The notes: generated by a model not told the origin, from the sequence alone. 64,000 nt of DNA from Rostratula benghalensis (GCA_013399305.1 VXAI01000028.1:5099086-5163085), one strand, 5' to 3'; positions 37,401 to 52,100 are shown, numbered from the stretch's first letter. Made by a program: numbers and translations.

Positions 37401-39180
37401 GGCCCAAGCATTAAAACAGTTTGTAAGCACACTAACGCAGAATTAAATTCTTCCTATGGCAATAAAAGAGTGCTCTTACAAAGCAAGTACCTACAACAGT
37501 TAGTCCTATCCAAGCTGTATTTCTGAAAGAATCAGTTAAAACATTTAGGAACTCAATCACTGGCAAGGTGTAATATTTTAAGTGCACCATTTTTATCTCC
37601 TGTTACTGGCCACTGCCAGAGATAAGGCACTGGGCCAGGTGGATCTTTTATTTGACTTATGTTTCTGTTCAGGCCTTGCTTTTGTTCTCAGCTGTCCAAT
37701 TTTCCACACACTTTATATATAATAAACACTTGCCCTTCCATCCTCATTCAAGCTATTGTCCCTAGTTCATTTTATATGCCTACAATATACAAGCCACACA
37801 ATGAATCAAGCTTAGAAAAGTCTGTACAAATAAATGGTATGTCTAAGTATTGCTTACCTTTTCAGCTTGGTGTCACTAGTTTTTACCTGAAAATCATATC
37901 ATGTGTGCCAGTCTTAGAAAAATGCATTAAAGACAACTACTTTGTTTTCCATTCTGCAAAATTTATCATATAGTTAGTATCATCTTTCATTATGGAAGAA
38001 GTTTGTTTCCCTTATTCACTGGCTGTATCAGATGACCAGATGTGCATGTCTACATTTCTATCACTTCTGTATGACACAACATTTTATTAATTATTAACTA
38101 TTGGCTCTCCTGTTTAATGCAGTGACACTTCCCCCATTGGCAAATTCTGTTTCCCAAAGCCTTTCTTTCCTCTCTTTCTTTGCAAGTTTCTGTCTTGCTG
38201 AGTGTCATTATGCTGTTCCCCTCTGTGCAGCCATGTTCAGAAGTCTCCCACCACTTCCAGTGGGACAAATTTTCCTTGTCCTCCATCACAGTTGGTCAGT
38301 TCAAACTACAAAATGGGTTTGATAGGTCCTGCCGCACTGGTGGCTAAGCAGCCACAGAAGCTGGATCACAGTTATGTACAAAAGACGCTATTTAAACTTT
38401 TTCTATCAGCTATTTGAAAATGAATCCGAGAATGTTCAAATGGTCATGAAGAGCAATTACATATAAAATGTTGAAGATCCACAAGTATTCTTCAGGCACA
38501 TCATTGCAAAGCACTCCTGCAAAACCCATCTCCGTCTGTACTTCTATAGTGTGTCCCTTAATTACTTTGCCCATTATGGCCATTAGTTCTACAGCCTCTC
38601 ATGAGCTAAATCTCACTCATCTCCTTTACCTACCGACATGTATTTACTTGGTATAAACACTAGTTTGGTTATCTAGTTTCTAACCTCTTTTAATATATTT
38701 GTTTAAATCAGTAGAAATGCTTCTTTACAATTACAGATTACCTTCAGCTTCTTGTTTGTAATATTTTTGGTTGGGATTTTTTTGATAGAACGTTGCATGA
38801 GAGCTAATACAGCAAACACTTTAAAAAAACCCCAGCAACAAACAAAAAACCCCCAACCAAACCATAAACCACAAACCAAACCAAAACTTAGACAAGTCAA
38901 TTCCCAAACTCCAGGGAAGAAGCATCATTTTTTACCTACTGTGATTTCCCTGCACTTTTGATAATTTCATCGCTGTCACTAATACTAACAATGGTCAAAC
39001 AACAAGCAATTTCTAAAATTGTATCTACCTTTAATTTTTTTTTTTCCAAATACTTGCAATGCTGGAAGACTTTGTATAATTGGAACTGTGTCGATGGGAA
39101 TACAATATTAATAGCAGAAAGTTTAATTTTGACAGTTTCCTTTAGTTGCAAAAGAAGAAAACACAGCTAAGAGCCAAAAA
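28471..39180. other. Intergenic region between TASP1 and ESF1
   Basis: About 10.7 kb between the TASP1 CpG island and the presumed ESF1 poly(A) site. Contents are T-rich tracts at 29846-29866 and 30136-30155, a (GTCCT)n pentamer run at 34631-34649, and an A/C low-complexity patch at about 38820-38890. Open frames up to about 130 codons (for example 34857-35249) show no family I recognise and no splice-consistent continuation. A divergent non-coding transcript from the CpG island could occupy its left part. Confidence 0.5.
34631..34649 (+). repeat. (GTCCT)n pentanucleotide microsatellite
   Basis: Three full GTCCT units plus GTCC in the intergenic region. Confidence 0.8.
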
Positions 39181-39203
39181 TTCCTTCTGGCCAATTTAAA
39201 CAA

Positions 39204-39818
39204 TTTATTTCCATTTTATATTAATGAAACACTTTTAGATAGCATTTTTTCCATTAATTAGATCTACTATTACCCAGGAAGTCTTCAAATATTTAAAGGA
39301 GAAATTAATGAAGCATATATGAAGTCTTTTAAAAATATTAAAAAATCCTGTATACAAAAATTCTTCAACTTTTAGTTATATTACTACCATCATTATCAAC
39401 AGAGATACATTTTACAGGCTTTTGTGGAATTAAAAACATTACAATTAGTTAGTCTCAGCTCTAAACCTCTGCAGAAGTGTTGTTATTATAAATAAAACCG
39501 TAATTATAGCTACTTTTTGTAGCCATCTTCGGCACTTCTATTATTTTTAAGAGAGAGCATGATACAAAACAAGCTGCCCCAAATCCATCAATTCCTTACT
39601 CACATTTTTTCAAGGTGTAGTTTTTCAAGCATTGTACAGAACAGTATTTGTTGTGGCAGAAGGTAAGAGTAATTACTACTGTAGTTAATTCAAAACTCAC
39701 CACCAAAACTAGGTGACTTTTCAAGAAATTTTAGGTGACCAGGAATCAGAGCAGGCTGTGGTAATGTTAACAGAAGAACTAAGACTAAAGTAAAGTCTCA
39801 GTAAAACCAAAAGTTTGG
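39204..39818 (-). other. ESF1: ESF1 3' UTR and candidate poly(A) signal
   Basis: Left of the stop codon the minus strand has AATAAA at 39209-39204, followed by a U/GU-rich stretch (CTGTGTTTTCTTCTTTT on the sense strand, about 39160-39140), a reasonable signal plus downstream element. It would give a 3' UTR of about 0.6 kb. Other signals are possible. Confidence 0.45.
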
Positions 39819-40118
39819 TTACTTGAGTTTCTGCTTTTTCCTTGCCTGAAACTCTTCAGTTTTGTTTTTGACAGATTTTATTAGCACCGACAAGGCAGGA
39901 TCTATGGCTTTCTTAGCAACCTCTCCTTTCTTTGCCATCTTTTTCTCCAGCCCTTTGCTTGCCCCCTTAAGGTCTTGCTCCTTTTCTTCTCTTCGGCGAG
40001 CTTTCTCTTCCAAGATCTTTTCTACTGCTTTTGTCTTCTTGAAATTTGGATCTGAAGGATCCAAATTAAACAGGGGAGAAGTAAACATTGCTTGGAATCT
40101 TGAATCAGCAACATTTAC
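39819..40118 (-). CDS. ESF1: ESF1 last coding exon with NUC153-type motif and stop
   Basis: 300 coding bases: 99 codons and TAA at 39821-39819, acceptor TCTGCTTTTAG. It starts VNVADSRFQAMFTSPLFNLD and continues PSDPNFKKTKA. DxRF followed about ten residues later by F-x-LDPSDPxF is the NUC153 signature shared by nucleolar processing factors. A Lys/Glu-rich helix follows, then IDPALSVLIKSVKNKTEEFQ and a basic tail ending KKQKLK. Confidence 0.98.
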   Translation of the reverse strand, partial: VNVADSRFQAMFTSPLFNLDPSDPNFKKTKAVEKILEEKARRREEKEQDLKGASKGLEKKMAKKGEVAKKAIDPALSVLIKSVKNKTEEFQARKKQKLK

Positions 40119-43100
40119 CTAAAAGCAGAAAAGGAGTATTTATTTTAGGTAAACTTTACTCACAATAGCAAAGCTTTTTTACACAATAAAATGAGCTGCT
40201 CATGGAGACATAGCTCATGAGCTTGTTCACCATTCCTGGAACTGCTCCAGTCACAAAGTCCCAGTGAGTGTGACAGCAGAGATCCAGAAGATACTATTTG
40301 TAAAACAGACAAGCGAATGCTTGTACACCTTCTGCATATGCCTCTGTCAGCAGACCCAAGGAAGGCTTTGTTGTTCAGAACCGCCCAGGATAAAAGCAGC
40401 GGTGGATAACAAGCAGAACAAATACAGGAAAGGGCAACAAGTCGTACCAGGCCTTGCATAAATAGTGTCTTGCTATCTTAAACAGAGCTGGAATCTGTCC
40501 CACTTCAACCTTGTTTCAGAATATTTCTTGCTTTTTGAAAATAGCCTGTACCTCCCTAAAAGATAGACCTACATTGTTCTCCTTCAGTATATGAGACCAT
40601 GAAATTTGTCCTGAAAATAACTGGTATTACCAAGGGTTCTTACTGAGCCTCAAAATCAAGAGTATTCCATTACCTGAAAGTCATCTTCTAGTAGTTCTTT
40701 CTTCTTCATTAAGAGTTTCTTTTTCCTCTTGCTCAAATTCTGTTGTTCTACAATCTTTTTATAATTAAAATGTTTTCTGGCATCATCCTCATCATCCATC
40801 ATAAGTAGGGCCATTTCAGCCTGTTACAAAATAAGAAAGTCCACATACACAATGAAATTAAGTTTTCCTTGAAAAAGAGGACAGCCTATTAATAAAATCT
40901 GTTTGATTCTACATATATATGAGTTGAAATAGAGCAATCAGGGCAGTATTATTTCATCCATAACAACATTCTTCTAACATCTTGAGGTGAAACACTAAGT
41001 ATGATAGTTGATTTCCTTTTTAAAGTTTAAAATAAACGCACATATCTACATTCAACTTTCAAACAGTCTAATAATCTAATCTGAAAACTACACCATAACA
41101 TAGAAATCACAAATAGACACACTTGTGTTATTGATAATTATATAGCAAAATAAAAATTAACATATATGAATTTCATAAATTTAGCCAACTTGTTCTGAGA
41201 AAAAATGAAAACCAAGCATGCAATAGCAAACAATTCCATCTTCAAGGTGAAAAGTCTGTAGGACAAAGTTTGAACACAGAGATGTTTCATACAACACTAA
41301 TGTTAAAAGCAAACGTTCAGCACTACCCAACACACAGCTATCCTGGGAGAGCTCAAACAGTATGGCTTCTGGGCCCTCACATTTCAGCATTACCCAGCTC
41401 CAGTGAGTTGTGTTCAGCTATAATCCACCAGAAAGATATCACAGCATAACCTTAAAACATCGAAGCATGGACCATCTCCCATTTTTCTTGGGTAATTTTT
41501 GTTCCAAAAGCTCTCCCTATTAAAATCGTACAGTTTTCTTCTGTTGCTGTCCTATGGAATTTAGTGGTTCCATTCACAAACATGTAACATAAATATTTGC
41601 AGAATTCAGGCAATGCATCATCCATAAATCTTAACATTTTAAACCACTTCACCTTCTGTTTTTCAACTTCGTCTTCATCTTCTGAAGTACTTTTGACTGA
41701 TTCTGGCTTCTTCTTTAAATCTAAGTGCAAACATAGGACATGCACACATTTAGTCAAGCTTATGCATGACAGCATAATTTACCTTTGAATAGATGCTCTG
41801 AATGCATCTCATTTTCTTGTAATCAATACTTAGATGTCAGATACGGAAAAAGGTTGTGTGTGGGGAAAAAAAAAAAAAAAAAAAAAAATCAAGAAAAATA
41901 CCATGTAGACTTAAAGCAATAAAAACCCGCTAAATATTTGTTTCAATTCAGGAAGTGACAATATTCAAATGGCATAAACAAGTCAACAAAAAAGAACAGT
42001 TAGGAAAAAAAGGGGGTTACTGTATTGTCCATAAAGCAGTAGACAGAAATACCACAACAGTGCAGGCAAACATATGACATTACTCCTCTTCTAGGGCAAT
42101 TTAAACAGAAATTAGTTTATATACTCATAAATGTAACTGAAGTGTCCCACAGTTCTCAAATTGTTAATGCTTTCTACTGAAGTAGACAATGTAGTAAATA
42201 CTTAGAATAAAAAGTCAAATGTGCGTCTCTGCTCTGTATCCAGAATACAAGTCCGCCAGCTAATTAAGTACATCAGGAAAAAAAAAACAAAAAAAAAAAC
42301 CAAAAAAACCCAAACAAAAAAACCCCCCAAAAACCCCAACACCAAAAGGACAAATTTCTAAAATTTATTGGCAAGGCTAAAAAGACCGCATTTTGCTGTT
42401 AGCCATAGTAGTGCAAAAAACCCTCGCAAGAAAGGCTTGAAAAGAATCAATCACAGGAATGAAAATATGATTGGCACTGTTCAGAATGAATTGAATATCC
42501 TTCTGAAGAAGCTTTCTTACTGTCTTAGAATTTACTTTAGATACACAGTGCTGATTAGACTGACATAATGAATAGTAACATCATTAGACATTAGCGAAAC
42601 ATAAATTTTAATGAAAACAGACCCATTTATAAATCCTACAAAATCAAGTTATCGTCTTTGGAATGCCTGCAGACCTCGATCAAGGAGCAGGAAAGCAGAA
42701 GAAGGTTTCATGACCTGAACCACATTCTCTGACCTTTGAGTTTGGAATTACGTTCTCAAGCAATTTATTACAGTCCCCTGGGGGTATTCTTAAGGAAGAT
42801 ATTTGGCTCCATTTTGTTAAATAAGATTTGTAGTCAAATCAGAAATATAAACATGCCAGAAAAACGTCAAGTTCTATCACTAATACTCTGGAACAGGATG
42901 CATTTCTTGAAGAACAATTTTTCCTCCCTTGGCTATTCTCTTGAGTTTTCTAAATTGATTCCAAGCTGGAAATGGATTTCCAGAAGAAAGAAACCACCAC
43001 CACCAAAAAATAAACGTGTAATGTCATCAGCACAAGAACTAAGCTGTTTTAGTGGTTCCAGAAAATGTGCGAGAAAATCAGATTCAGATATAATATTGTT

Positions 43101-46100
43101 ACCTAACCTGCATTACTTATGTTAATGTGTAGAAGGAAGAAATAATTATCTTCTGTAAGACTTCAACAACTATGAAATCTTTTCTGTTTTCCTAGCGTTG
43201 GCTAAACTACAGAAAAGGGAACAGGGCACAGGGATGTGCATCAAAGATAATTCTAGAAGTTAAACCAGTAAATCTCTTTGACTTTCCACCCAAGAAAGGG
43301 CTCTCAAGCCATCTTCACATGTCTTTTACTATATGTAGAATCGCAGAAGTGAAGACAGCTCATATTCATGCCTTCACAGACCTCTGTTGCTGCAGACGGG
43401 ATGAACTAGGCGCTAGTATAAAACTATCTATTTCTTAATATGATCCCATGCTGCTAATAAAACCAGCTTGGTACCTGAAATCACACTGAGCACTAAAAAC
43501 TTTGCATCATGCTGGAAATAATAAGATTTCAGAATTCACAAATACATAATATTCTCTTTCTCCTGATGCAGTCCCTCTCCTCACGTACATTCTGGAAGCC
43601 CTCCCCCACCTTTTACACACTTGTGAAAATGTAAACCCTATGATAAGAGTCCTCTCCAACTGAATCCACACCCTCCAACCCCCCAATTTTACCTACCACC
43701 CACTGCCACCTTTTAAGCATATTTGTGCCCTCCCCCCCCACACACCTCCCCAGAAGCAGATACTCATCTCCAGTGCTGTATAGAACTGAGAGTTGCCACC
43801 AGGTAGTGAGAAAAACTACTGGTCTCTGCTGAAGCTCCCTTTCAAGCTGCCATTTGGCCCTTCCTCAGCTCAAGAATTTAGTTTGCAACATTCACTTTGC
43901 ACATTATCAACTTTCCAGTGCTAACAGTAAAAGGCTAATCACAATTTTAAGACTGCAAATACAGAGACCAACGCCAGCCCAAAAGCTCCGCTATCAAGAC
44001 CTCTCATCTGTCTTACTCAGAAGCTTGAAAGCCTGTCTCAAAAGTCTTGCAATGACACATGGTAAATGAATCAGTAATAGAGCTATGACCATTATCCAAG
44101 TACAGGTTCTACAACCATACTCAGATGTTGCTGTTAGCCTCTTGGATCCCCGCCGCCATATCGCTTCCTTCCAGCATTAAAAAGGCCACTAATTTCTATG
44201 CATATCATAAAATAGATCATGAAAAAACATCTAAATGTGGGAGGTGCAATAATGTGTAACAACACGTTGCCCTTTTCCTCAAAGAAGGATCAATGGAAAC
44301 TGTGTTTGATAGCCTAAAGTGTTCTGCAACTATTCCATGATCTCCAAAAGCAGGACATTACTCTCTTGTTAATGAGCAATTACACTATTCAGCTATTAAT
44401 CTTCCAACAGTTTAAGCTGCAAAGGTCATTCTGTCCTACATGAACCTTTTCTGACACCCCACAGAAACACCCCACAGAAACAGATGCAGTAAGACTCAAA
44501 TTGGCCAAGCCAAATGAAAGATTTTCAACACTTTTTTGAAACAATGTAAAATGAAGGTGATTTTTTTTCCTGACAATGTTGAACTAGAATTAAGCTTCTG
44601 AAATGCAACATCAAGGCTCAAATATATGCAGCATTTAGCCTGTGTTGTACTACTGAAAAAACACAGAGGGATTATGCGCACACTAAAGCTCTGTGGAAAG
44701 CAACCATGACTTTCAGGAGCGCTGATTTGCACACACCTGCACCCTGCACAGATACTCTTTGGGTATAGCAGGCACCACGAATTTGCTCTACCTTGCCTCT
44801 CCCAAAGTGAGGTATCCACACTGTAAGAATCATGGCCGGTTTTACAAACTGTTTGTAGGAACAAAGACAAACCTGATGAATACAAGCTTAAGTAGACTTC
44901 CCCTAACTCCCAGTCTTCCTGTCATAGCACACCAATTGGTTACACTCTGTGTCTAAAAAGCTCCTAATAGTCCTGCCTCCCTTCTACTGCCTCAGTTTGT
45001 CAAAACCTCCCTGATACAATCCCGCACAGGAGCAAACACCTCTGCAAAACCCTAACAGCGCTGCTGCCTCCTCTCAGTCTCTGCCCTGGTCCACCTGAGT
45101 CTGCAAACAGAACCTGGCACATGCTTTTTCAGCGTAATCTAAGATCATCTGACAGTCCATTTAAGGGAAAAATTTCAGTCTTTCAGGGGAAATGTGGAAG
45201 GCTTATGAAAAGTTACAATCATTCAAGTTATTACTGCCTGTACCCTGAATACAAAGTTGGCAGATCTACAGCCCAGTTCAAAGATGACTGTAGCCCACTT
45301 TCCCTAAGTGGATAAGCTAGCTGCACTGGTGAATGCCAGACAAAGCTGTGCTGTGTAATCATTGTTAAAATGTCAACTGGCTTGCAGCCATCCACTGTGC
45401 TCTCCCTTTAAAACCTCTCCAGGGCTACCCACAGTCTGTTTTTTTCCTATTTCTCAGTAGATTATCAGTAATATTGCAGACAAAAGCTTCACTTTCTTAA
45501 TTTTTATGTCTATTTTGCTATCCTCAAAGACTCCAACAAACACTAAAAGTCTATTCCCTGTTTTACAGAGGTTTAAAAATCTGCAGATACAACCATCCTC
45601 TGCTGAACCCAAAGAAATAATGCAGAAGAAAACATTTTTTTCAGAGATTTAACGTAGAATGTTGAAAAATTAAACATCAGTATGAGAGCATCTTACATAA
45701 CCTCACTATTAACAAAAAAATAAAAAAGTAGTGAAAGGAAATGACACCTTTCAGTGAGTTCTGAAATAACCTATACATCACTCATTTTCTACAGAGTCAT
45801 CCTACTCTTCAATACTTCAGACTATTAAGACATACTAAGCACATTAAGACACAATGTCATCCAGGTTTGTTGGGGTTTTTTGTTGTTTTTTAGTTTGGTT
45901 TTTTTTGCAATTATTTACTTTCTCCTACTAAAAACTTCAAACAATCACAACAGAAGCTTATGCTGGTCAGTATCAAATTAAAACTAGTTCACTCTTCTTA
46001 AATGGAACTTGTATCTGCTCTGCTGTACTCAAAAAATCCAACCCAAACAACAGACTGGCAATATTTGTAAGTCTGTTGCTATCTTTTTTATTGGTTTTGT

Positions 46101-49100
46101 TGTTTTGGTTTTGTTTTCTTATTTCTCCTCTCCCCACCCCCCAATCTATTTTTCTTCTTTTCATATACAATAGTATAAGCTGCCCTTAGGTTTTGGCTTC
46201 CGAAAGGACAAAAAGCCAGGAACTCTCACTTATTGATTATCCTTACCTTAAAAATTCAACCAGCAAAAGTGTATTCAACATCAAGTTGCTGTTACCGCAG
46301 CCAAAGCTAACTGAAATAGCAGACTAAAAAGCTTGTAAGAAAGGTATCCTAAAAATCTAAACTAGACAGGAGTTATTTCCTAAAATACTACATTTCAATA
46401 TTTGGGTTACTGGGCAGCCAGACTACACTAGTAAAGATGTGTAATAGACTAAAAGGAAGGAGAATTGATTTCTTCTGAAAGACAACTTTGTTTATTTGAC
46501 ATGTATGTAATTGACCCAAAATTCAAAGGGACCCACACAATGTTCCCTGCCATTCCACATATTGCAAAATATATATCATTTTACAAGAACAGCACCTGCA
46601 ATTTAGGCAAATGACACCTACTTTATTTCATTCTGAACATGCTACCTCTGCATTTACTGTAGCTCAACTTTCTTTCTAAAGTTCGTTATTTAAAGAAAGG
46701 GTAAATTTATTCCACAAACCATCCCTGTTCACCCACCTGTTTTCTCAAATTCTTCAGCAAAATATGGGTCGTTGAGATCAACATCAGATGGAGGTTCATC
46801 TTCACTCAGTTCTCTCTCAGCAGCCTGTAACAAAGCACAAACATTACTTCAATCAACACATAAACAACCACTAAAGTTTCACTGGAATTAGATGTTCCTT
46901 CCGTTAGTAACTATTAATATGAAAACAGAAATATTTTATGCTGAACATCATCAAAATAGAATACACTAAAATTGCTAGTAAAGACAAATCAACAATTGAA
47001 AGTCTGTCTCACAGACTGAAAGCTTTTTGTGTACCTGACGAAGGGCTATTTACATATTCCAAGGATCTTTATTAGATGTACCCACAACCTGTGATGCATG
47101 AGCTCACCATACCAACAATTTTACGGGATCACAGCATTATTATGTCCTTACTTTATGCTCCACAAAAACTTTACTTAAGGAAAAACTTGACCCAGGAACT
47201 TCACTTGGTGCTCTGAAATTCAAAAAGACAGACTTCCAGTTTAAAAGAACAAATTTCATTACTGGAAGTAGTGTCTCCTACACCTTGCCCCTTGACTGAC
47301 TTTATCAGACTGAACAAAAATATTGTGCTAGCAAAAGCTGCTCTCCTATCTAGCAGTGCTACTTCCTCTGTGCAGAACACTTGTCTTCTGTAAGGTTTGT
47401 GTTACTCATCACGTGCCAGTTAAAACTAACCAGAATGTACAGTGTAACTGAAGTCATAGAGACTACTGTTAAAAACATTATTCTGCAATACGAATTATAT
47501 TCAGAGTCATTTAAGAAGCCAAACTTTGTATGCCACATGCTGTTTTTCCTAGCATAGGCACACACTTTTCATTTTTCTGACTGTTTTTGCATGTTACTGC
47601 CACAGGAGTAAGTTACTTCACAATTACTTTCTGCATGTGGAAAGGCGAAGCAAGAGCAATTTTCACATTACTATAGGACCGTTTTGTTACTCATACACAG
47701 AACTATTTACCAAATACGCACTCGCAATTTGAAATTTCATCAGTTCCCCATGGCTAGTAATTCTTGGCCATTACAGCTCTGCAAAATTAAGTCTGTATTA
47801 TTTTAAGCTGAAAATTTTCAAAACTACATGTTTCATGACCGTAACTTTAAACTGGAATGCATACTGTAGGAAAAAGACTCTTCCTAATGCATGCAAAAAA
47901 TATAAATTAAAAAACAACTCATTTATCTTTAAAGCAACACAAGTAGATAAACAAAATTTTGTGTAAGCGTATTAGGTACGATGAATAGCACCCTGAACAT
48001 CCTTTTGCTTTGTAAGTTAGATGAGGCACCCTCAGTCGTTCCATATGGGTCACCACTGCACATTCAAACCTTAAAATAGCACTGGAAGCTATACAATTTT
48101 GTCATTCAGTTTATCCAAAACAAACAATAGCAGCAACCTAAGATACAAACAAACAACAACTCCCCCCCAAGTGGCCAATGCAAACATTACCTTTCTCTTT
48201 TTTTTAAGCATTCTTTTTTCTTTCTTCTTCTCTAGATATTTTTGCCATGGAGTTAGGTTATCCTTTCCTTCCAACTTGCTTTTGACCATTTCTTCAGCAG
48301 TTTCTTTGAGGCCTAAGAAAAAAACAAAGTTAAAAAAAATTAGATCAATCTGAACTTTTTTTACAAAAACATCAGACATTTTCACCTTTGTAAAGGAATA
48401 ATGAAGTTTTTCCTTAACAAGGCTGTGAAAACAATATAAATATTGTTTAAAACAAGATCTTTAAAAATACAGTATGTGTTTTTCCAAATACTGTTTTGCT
48501 ATGCACAAAAAACAGGAATAAGAAATACTAAGTGCAGACTATGAAATGACTTGATGACTCTGAAATGTTTCATCACTGTCAGAATATAGCGTCATCTCAC
48601 AGCTGGCCTGAACCCCTGTAGCTGGTGCTCTCCATGTCACCCAGAGAGCTCATCTGCTCACTGCTGTGTCCATATGCCTCACTCACATGAGAACAGCAAA
48701 GCTTGGCCTCTCTGACCGTACTATGACAACGCTGCAGTATCTCCGATGACCAGTGTATTTTTCATTTTAAGAGAGAACAATGAGCTATTACTTGAATAAA
48801 TTTAAAGTTAAAATAAATCCATAGCTAGAAAGCACAGAAAAATATAAATAAAACCTCAAAGAATCTATATGCTAATTATTATATGCTAATGTCATAACGT
48901 GACATACTCTATTAGACTAGACAAGTTGTTTTCAAGTTTTCTAGTCTTTTAAAGCTACCTGGCACCAGTATGCTTTAGCAACAGAAAAATGTCTTAAATT
49001 AAAAACACTACACAGGCAGTACAACAGTAAATCCAGATTTAGATTCAATGCTTGAAGTAAATACTTACTTTTCTTTTTTAAAAGTATTTGTTAAAAAGAA

Positions 49101-52100
49101 ACAGAGGTGAAGGGCATTGAATGCTTGAAACAGATCAGCCTCTCAAAAGAAACAAAAAATATTTGAAGGAATGTTTTCTGTTATCATTGATTACCAGTTC
49201 AAATTGTAATAACTCAAGCAAAAAAAAAAAAAACCTAAACCAAACCTCTTATTGATTACCCACACCAAGTTACCAGAAGTAATTTTTGTATTTAGCAGCT
49301 ATTTGAACTGAAAGGCCAAAGGAAAGTACCATTCTCTCATCAGAATCCGTGAGGGACTGTAACTCTTAGACCATTAACTCAGATCTGCACTTCTGTCTTT
49401 TGTTATGGATATGGTGTAAGAGAAGCCCTCAAGTTTGTGTTTCCTGACCTGGCAGCAATTGGGAAAGGTAATTAAATGCTTTGCTGAAGGAAGCTTCTTT
49501 ACGTTCAGACCATAACAGTGTTGCAAGGGTCCTAACAAAAGGGAACCCCGTAAGTGTGCAACATACCCAGCTCTAAGCAATTTTAGCTTATCAGAATCAT
49601 AAGTTTGGATGTGTTAATTAGTTTGGCATTAAATTCCATAATTTAGTACAGACTGCCACTGTCTGAAAGCCTAGCACTTGAAGTTGCATGCACAAGTATG
49701 TCCTAACCTTTAATTTATGTAAATATGCATTTTGAAAGTTTCTCATCGCATCATCACATTTTACCTTTTCCAGGGGATCTTAACCATTTGATCATGAGCA
49801 TGTAGCTACTCAATATTTTGTGTTACTATCCAATAGATAGCTAGGTTTCCAAACATAATTGAACCCTACTCTAGAAACTGAATGGAGTTTTCTATAATGC
49901 GTATTATTACAGTAATCAATGGTGGAAAGCCATCACTTTAAAAAAAAATAATCCATTTAATAGCTGGAGCATTCCCATTTTACATCTACAACACTTAGAT
50001 GCAGAATAAGCACTGAAATTAAAAGCAATCTTAATTTCTTGATGAAAAATTCTACAGGCTCCAGGAATGCTTTTCCAAAAGTCTTTACATTACACAGCAC
50101 TTGCATGTTGTGAGGACCACTACCAGTTCCAGATGCAGCTAATACATTTTCAGTTCCTTCGTCACAAGACGGGCAACTTGGGAAACCAGAACTTCATGAT
50201 GTCAAGAGATGAACTGACTTGCCTCGTTACACACTGGGAAAGAATTCAGTGATAAACAAAATCCACTTCCTTAGCAGGAGGTAACAGCCTAAGCAATGAA
50301 GTATTTTTTCTTCCTCCCACAATTCCTTGCTTCATTCACTACATCCTTTTTTAAAAACTGCTGTAACAAATGAGTTAGTTAGCCTATAGTTAACATCCTC
50401 TTTTATGATATGACTGTTGGATCTTGGGAGCACATAGGAATGTGTTTCTGCTTCCCCCTCCAGGTCTGACACTTGCCATCTCTTCCCCAGTTCCACTGGT
50501 TCTCCTGAGCATCCCCTTCTTGCCATCCCAGTCCAGCCCTCAGTTAGCCAACTCCTACTCTCCCTCCCCTCACACCACTTTTATTGCTCAGAAATCATAC
50601 TCAGACCTCTCCAGATATCATAGACTAGATCCCATTCTGTCCCCCAAGTCCTAGGTTTTTCAGTTGGCCAGTTCCCACTCATCATTCTTTCCAGCTCTTC
50701 AGTAACAGGGAACTGAAAATTAAATTCATAATGGAAAAAATGGGCAGCCTTCATGGACAGCTCTACCCGTCCTCAGAAAAGCAGGCGGAACATTTTTCTG
50801 AAAAACTGCAAGCACCAATTCCTGCTCTTGTGCTTGCCTGTGCTCCAAAAATAATTCAAAGGCTGGAGAGCTGGTTACAACATGTCTGAAACACAAAGTG
50901 CGGACAAGATCTAAAATTGTATTAAACCATGCCTTATATGAAGAAAAGAGCAGAGAAAAAAAAATAAAAATCATTCAATAAAAATCTAACATTAATCTAA
51001 AATTAACCTTAAGTGGTGAATCGTTACACCTACAAAAATTGGGTACAAAACCAGCAAATAAATGCAGGGCCACAAAAAAAGAAGGATATTGCATAAGTTT
51101 ACTAGGGAACTGCCTCAATAAAACAAGAATAAGTATTTGGTTATTTCCAGCTGCACACCTCTTCATCTCCAAAGTCAATGAAAGCAGAGTCATCAGCTTC
51201 CCAGAAATTGAACTACTGTTATATTGAAGATGATTTTGCAGTACCTTTGTGGAAAAAAAAATAAAAATTACTGGTCAGGTAGCAACCTTGCAGAATCTTT
51301 CTGAAGACAGTGAACACTGGATTAAGAAATTAAAATAAATAAATAAATAATAATTTTAAGAGGTATGTCACATTGCCAGAAAAAGACCCCCAAAATCTCA
51401 AAGGAGGTTACCAGATTTCTGATTTATTTGCCTGGAAAACGGAATCATTTGATCCATCTGGCACAGAAGGACTTGGAGGAAAATGCAGCCCTTTCTTGTG
51501 GTATTTGGCAGTCTCATGAAAGGCATTAGAGTTTCTCCGCAGATTAGAATGGCTTAGAAACTACTGTCCAGACCTCTTCCCAAGAACAAGAGTGTATTTA
51601 AGTGGTCAAAAGGCTTCCTATTGCAGAAGGGGAAAGGAATTGTCTACTTTAGGTAGAATTATTAACTGGCCATAGAAAAGGCTATTCTATACCCTTATCT
51701 ATCTAGGGCTTTTTAGAATAAATAATAAATGAATCACACTAGTCTTATTTAATCTTCACGAATGAATGAATGCAAGGAAAAGAAAGGAAAAAGGTAATCT
51801 CTATTAACATAGAACTAAATTGTACCTGAGCTAAAGAATTAAGAGTGCAGGTTAATACTACAATAAACCTAAATATGTTGTTTCTTGCACTGGCAGAACA
51901 GGGAGGGAGGGTGGGCAGGTCACAATTATTACTTCTCTAAACACTTAGTTTTCAAAACTTTTGTAAGTTTAACAGCATGCAAACTGTCACAATTACTAGA
52001 AGCAAAGAAAGATAGTTCTCTATTCTCAGGAGCATCTAAACGAGCAAGTCCATCTTGCGTGTAATACTTTACCAGGGAAAAGAAACATGTCCTTGCAAAC

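Larger units (their letters stand above)
41721..46736 (-). other. ESF1: ESF1 intron, about 5.0 kb
   Basis: Holds A23 at 41866-41888, a dense A/C low-complexity block at about 42279-42345, a C-rich stretch at about 43560-43755 (G-rich in the transcript), and a T/G-rich patch near 45872-45910. No gene supported. Confidence 0.6.

Noticed and set aside
28471..39180. Protein-coding gene between TASP1 and ESF1
   Set aside because: The open frames are short, unrecognised and lack matching splice phases. The conserved neighbourhood is not expected to have a coding gene here.
48481..48600. Candidate C/D box snoRNA in an ESF1 intron (GTGATGA near 48572 on the sense strand)
   Set aside because: No D box CTGA at a suitable distance downstream and no terminal stem.
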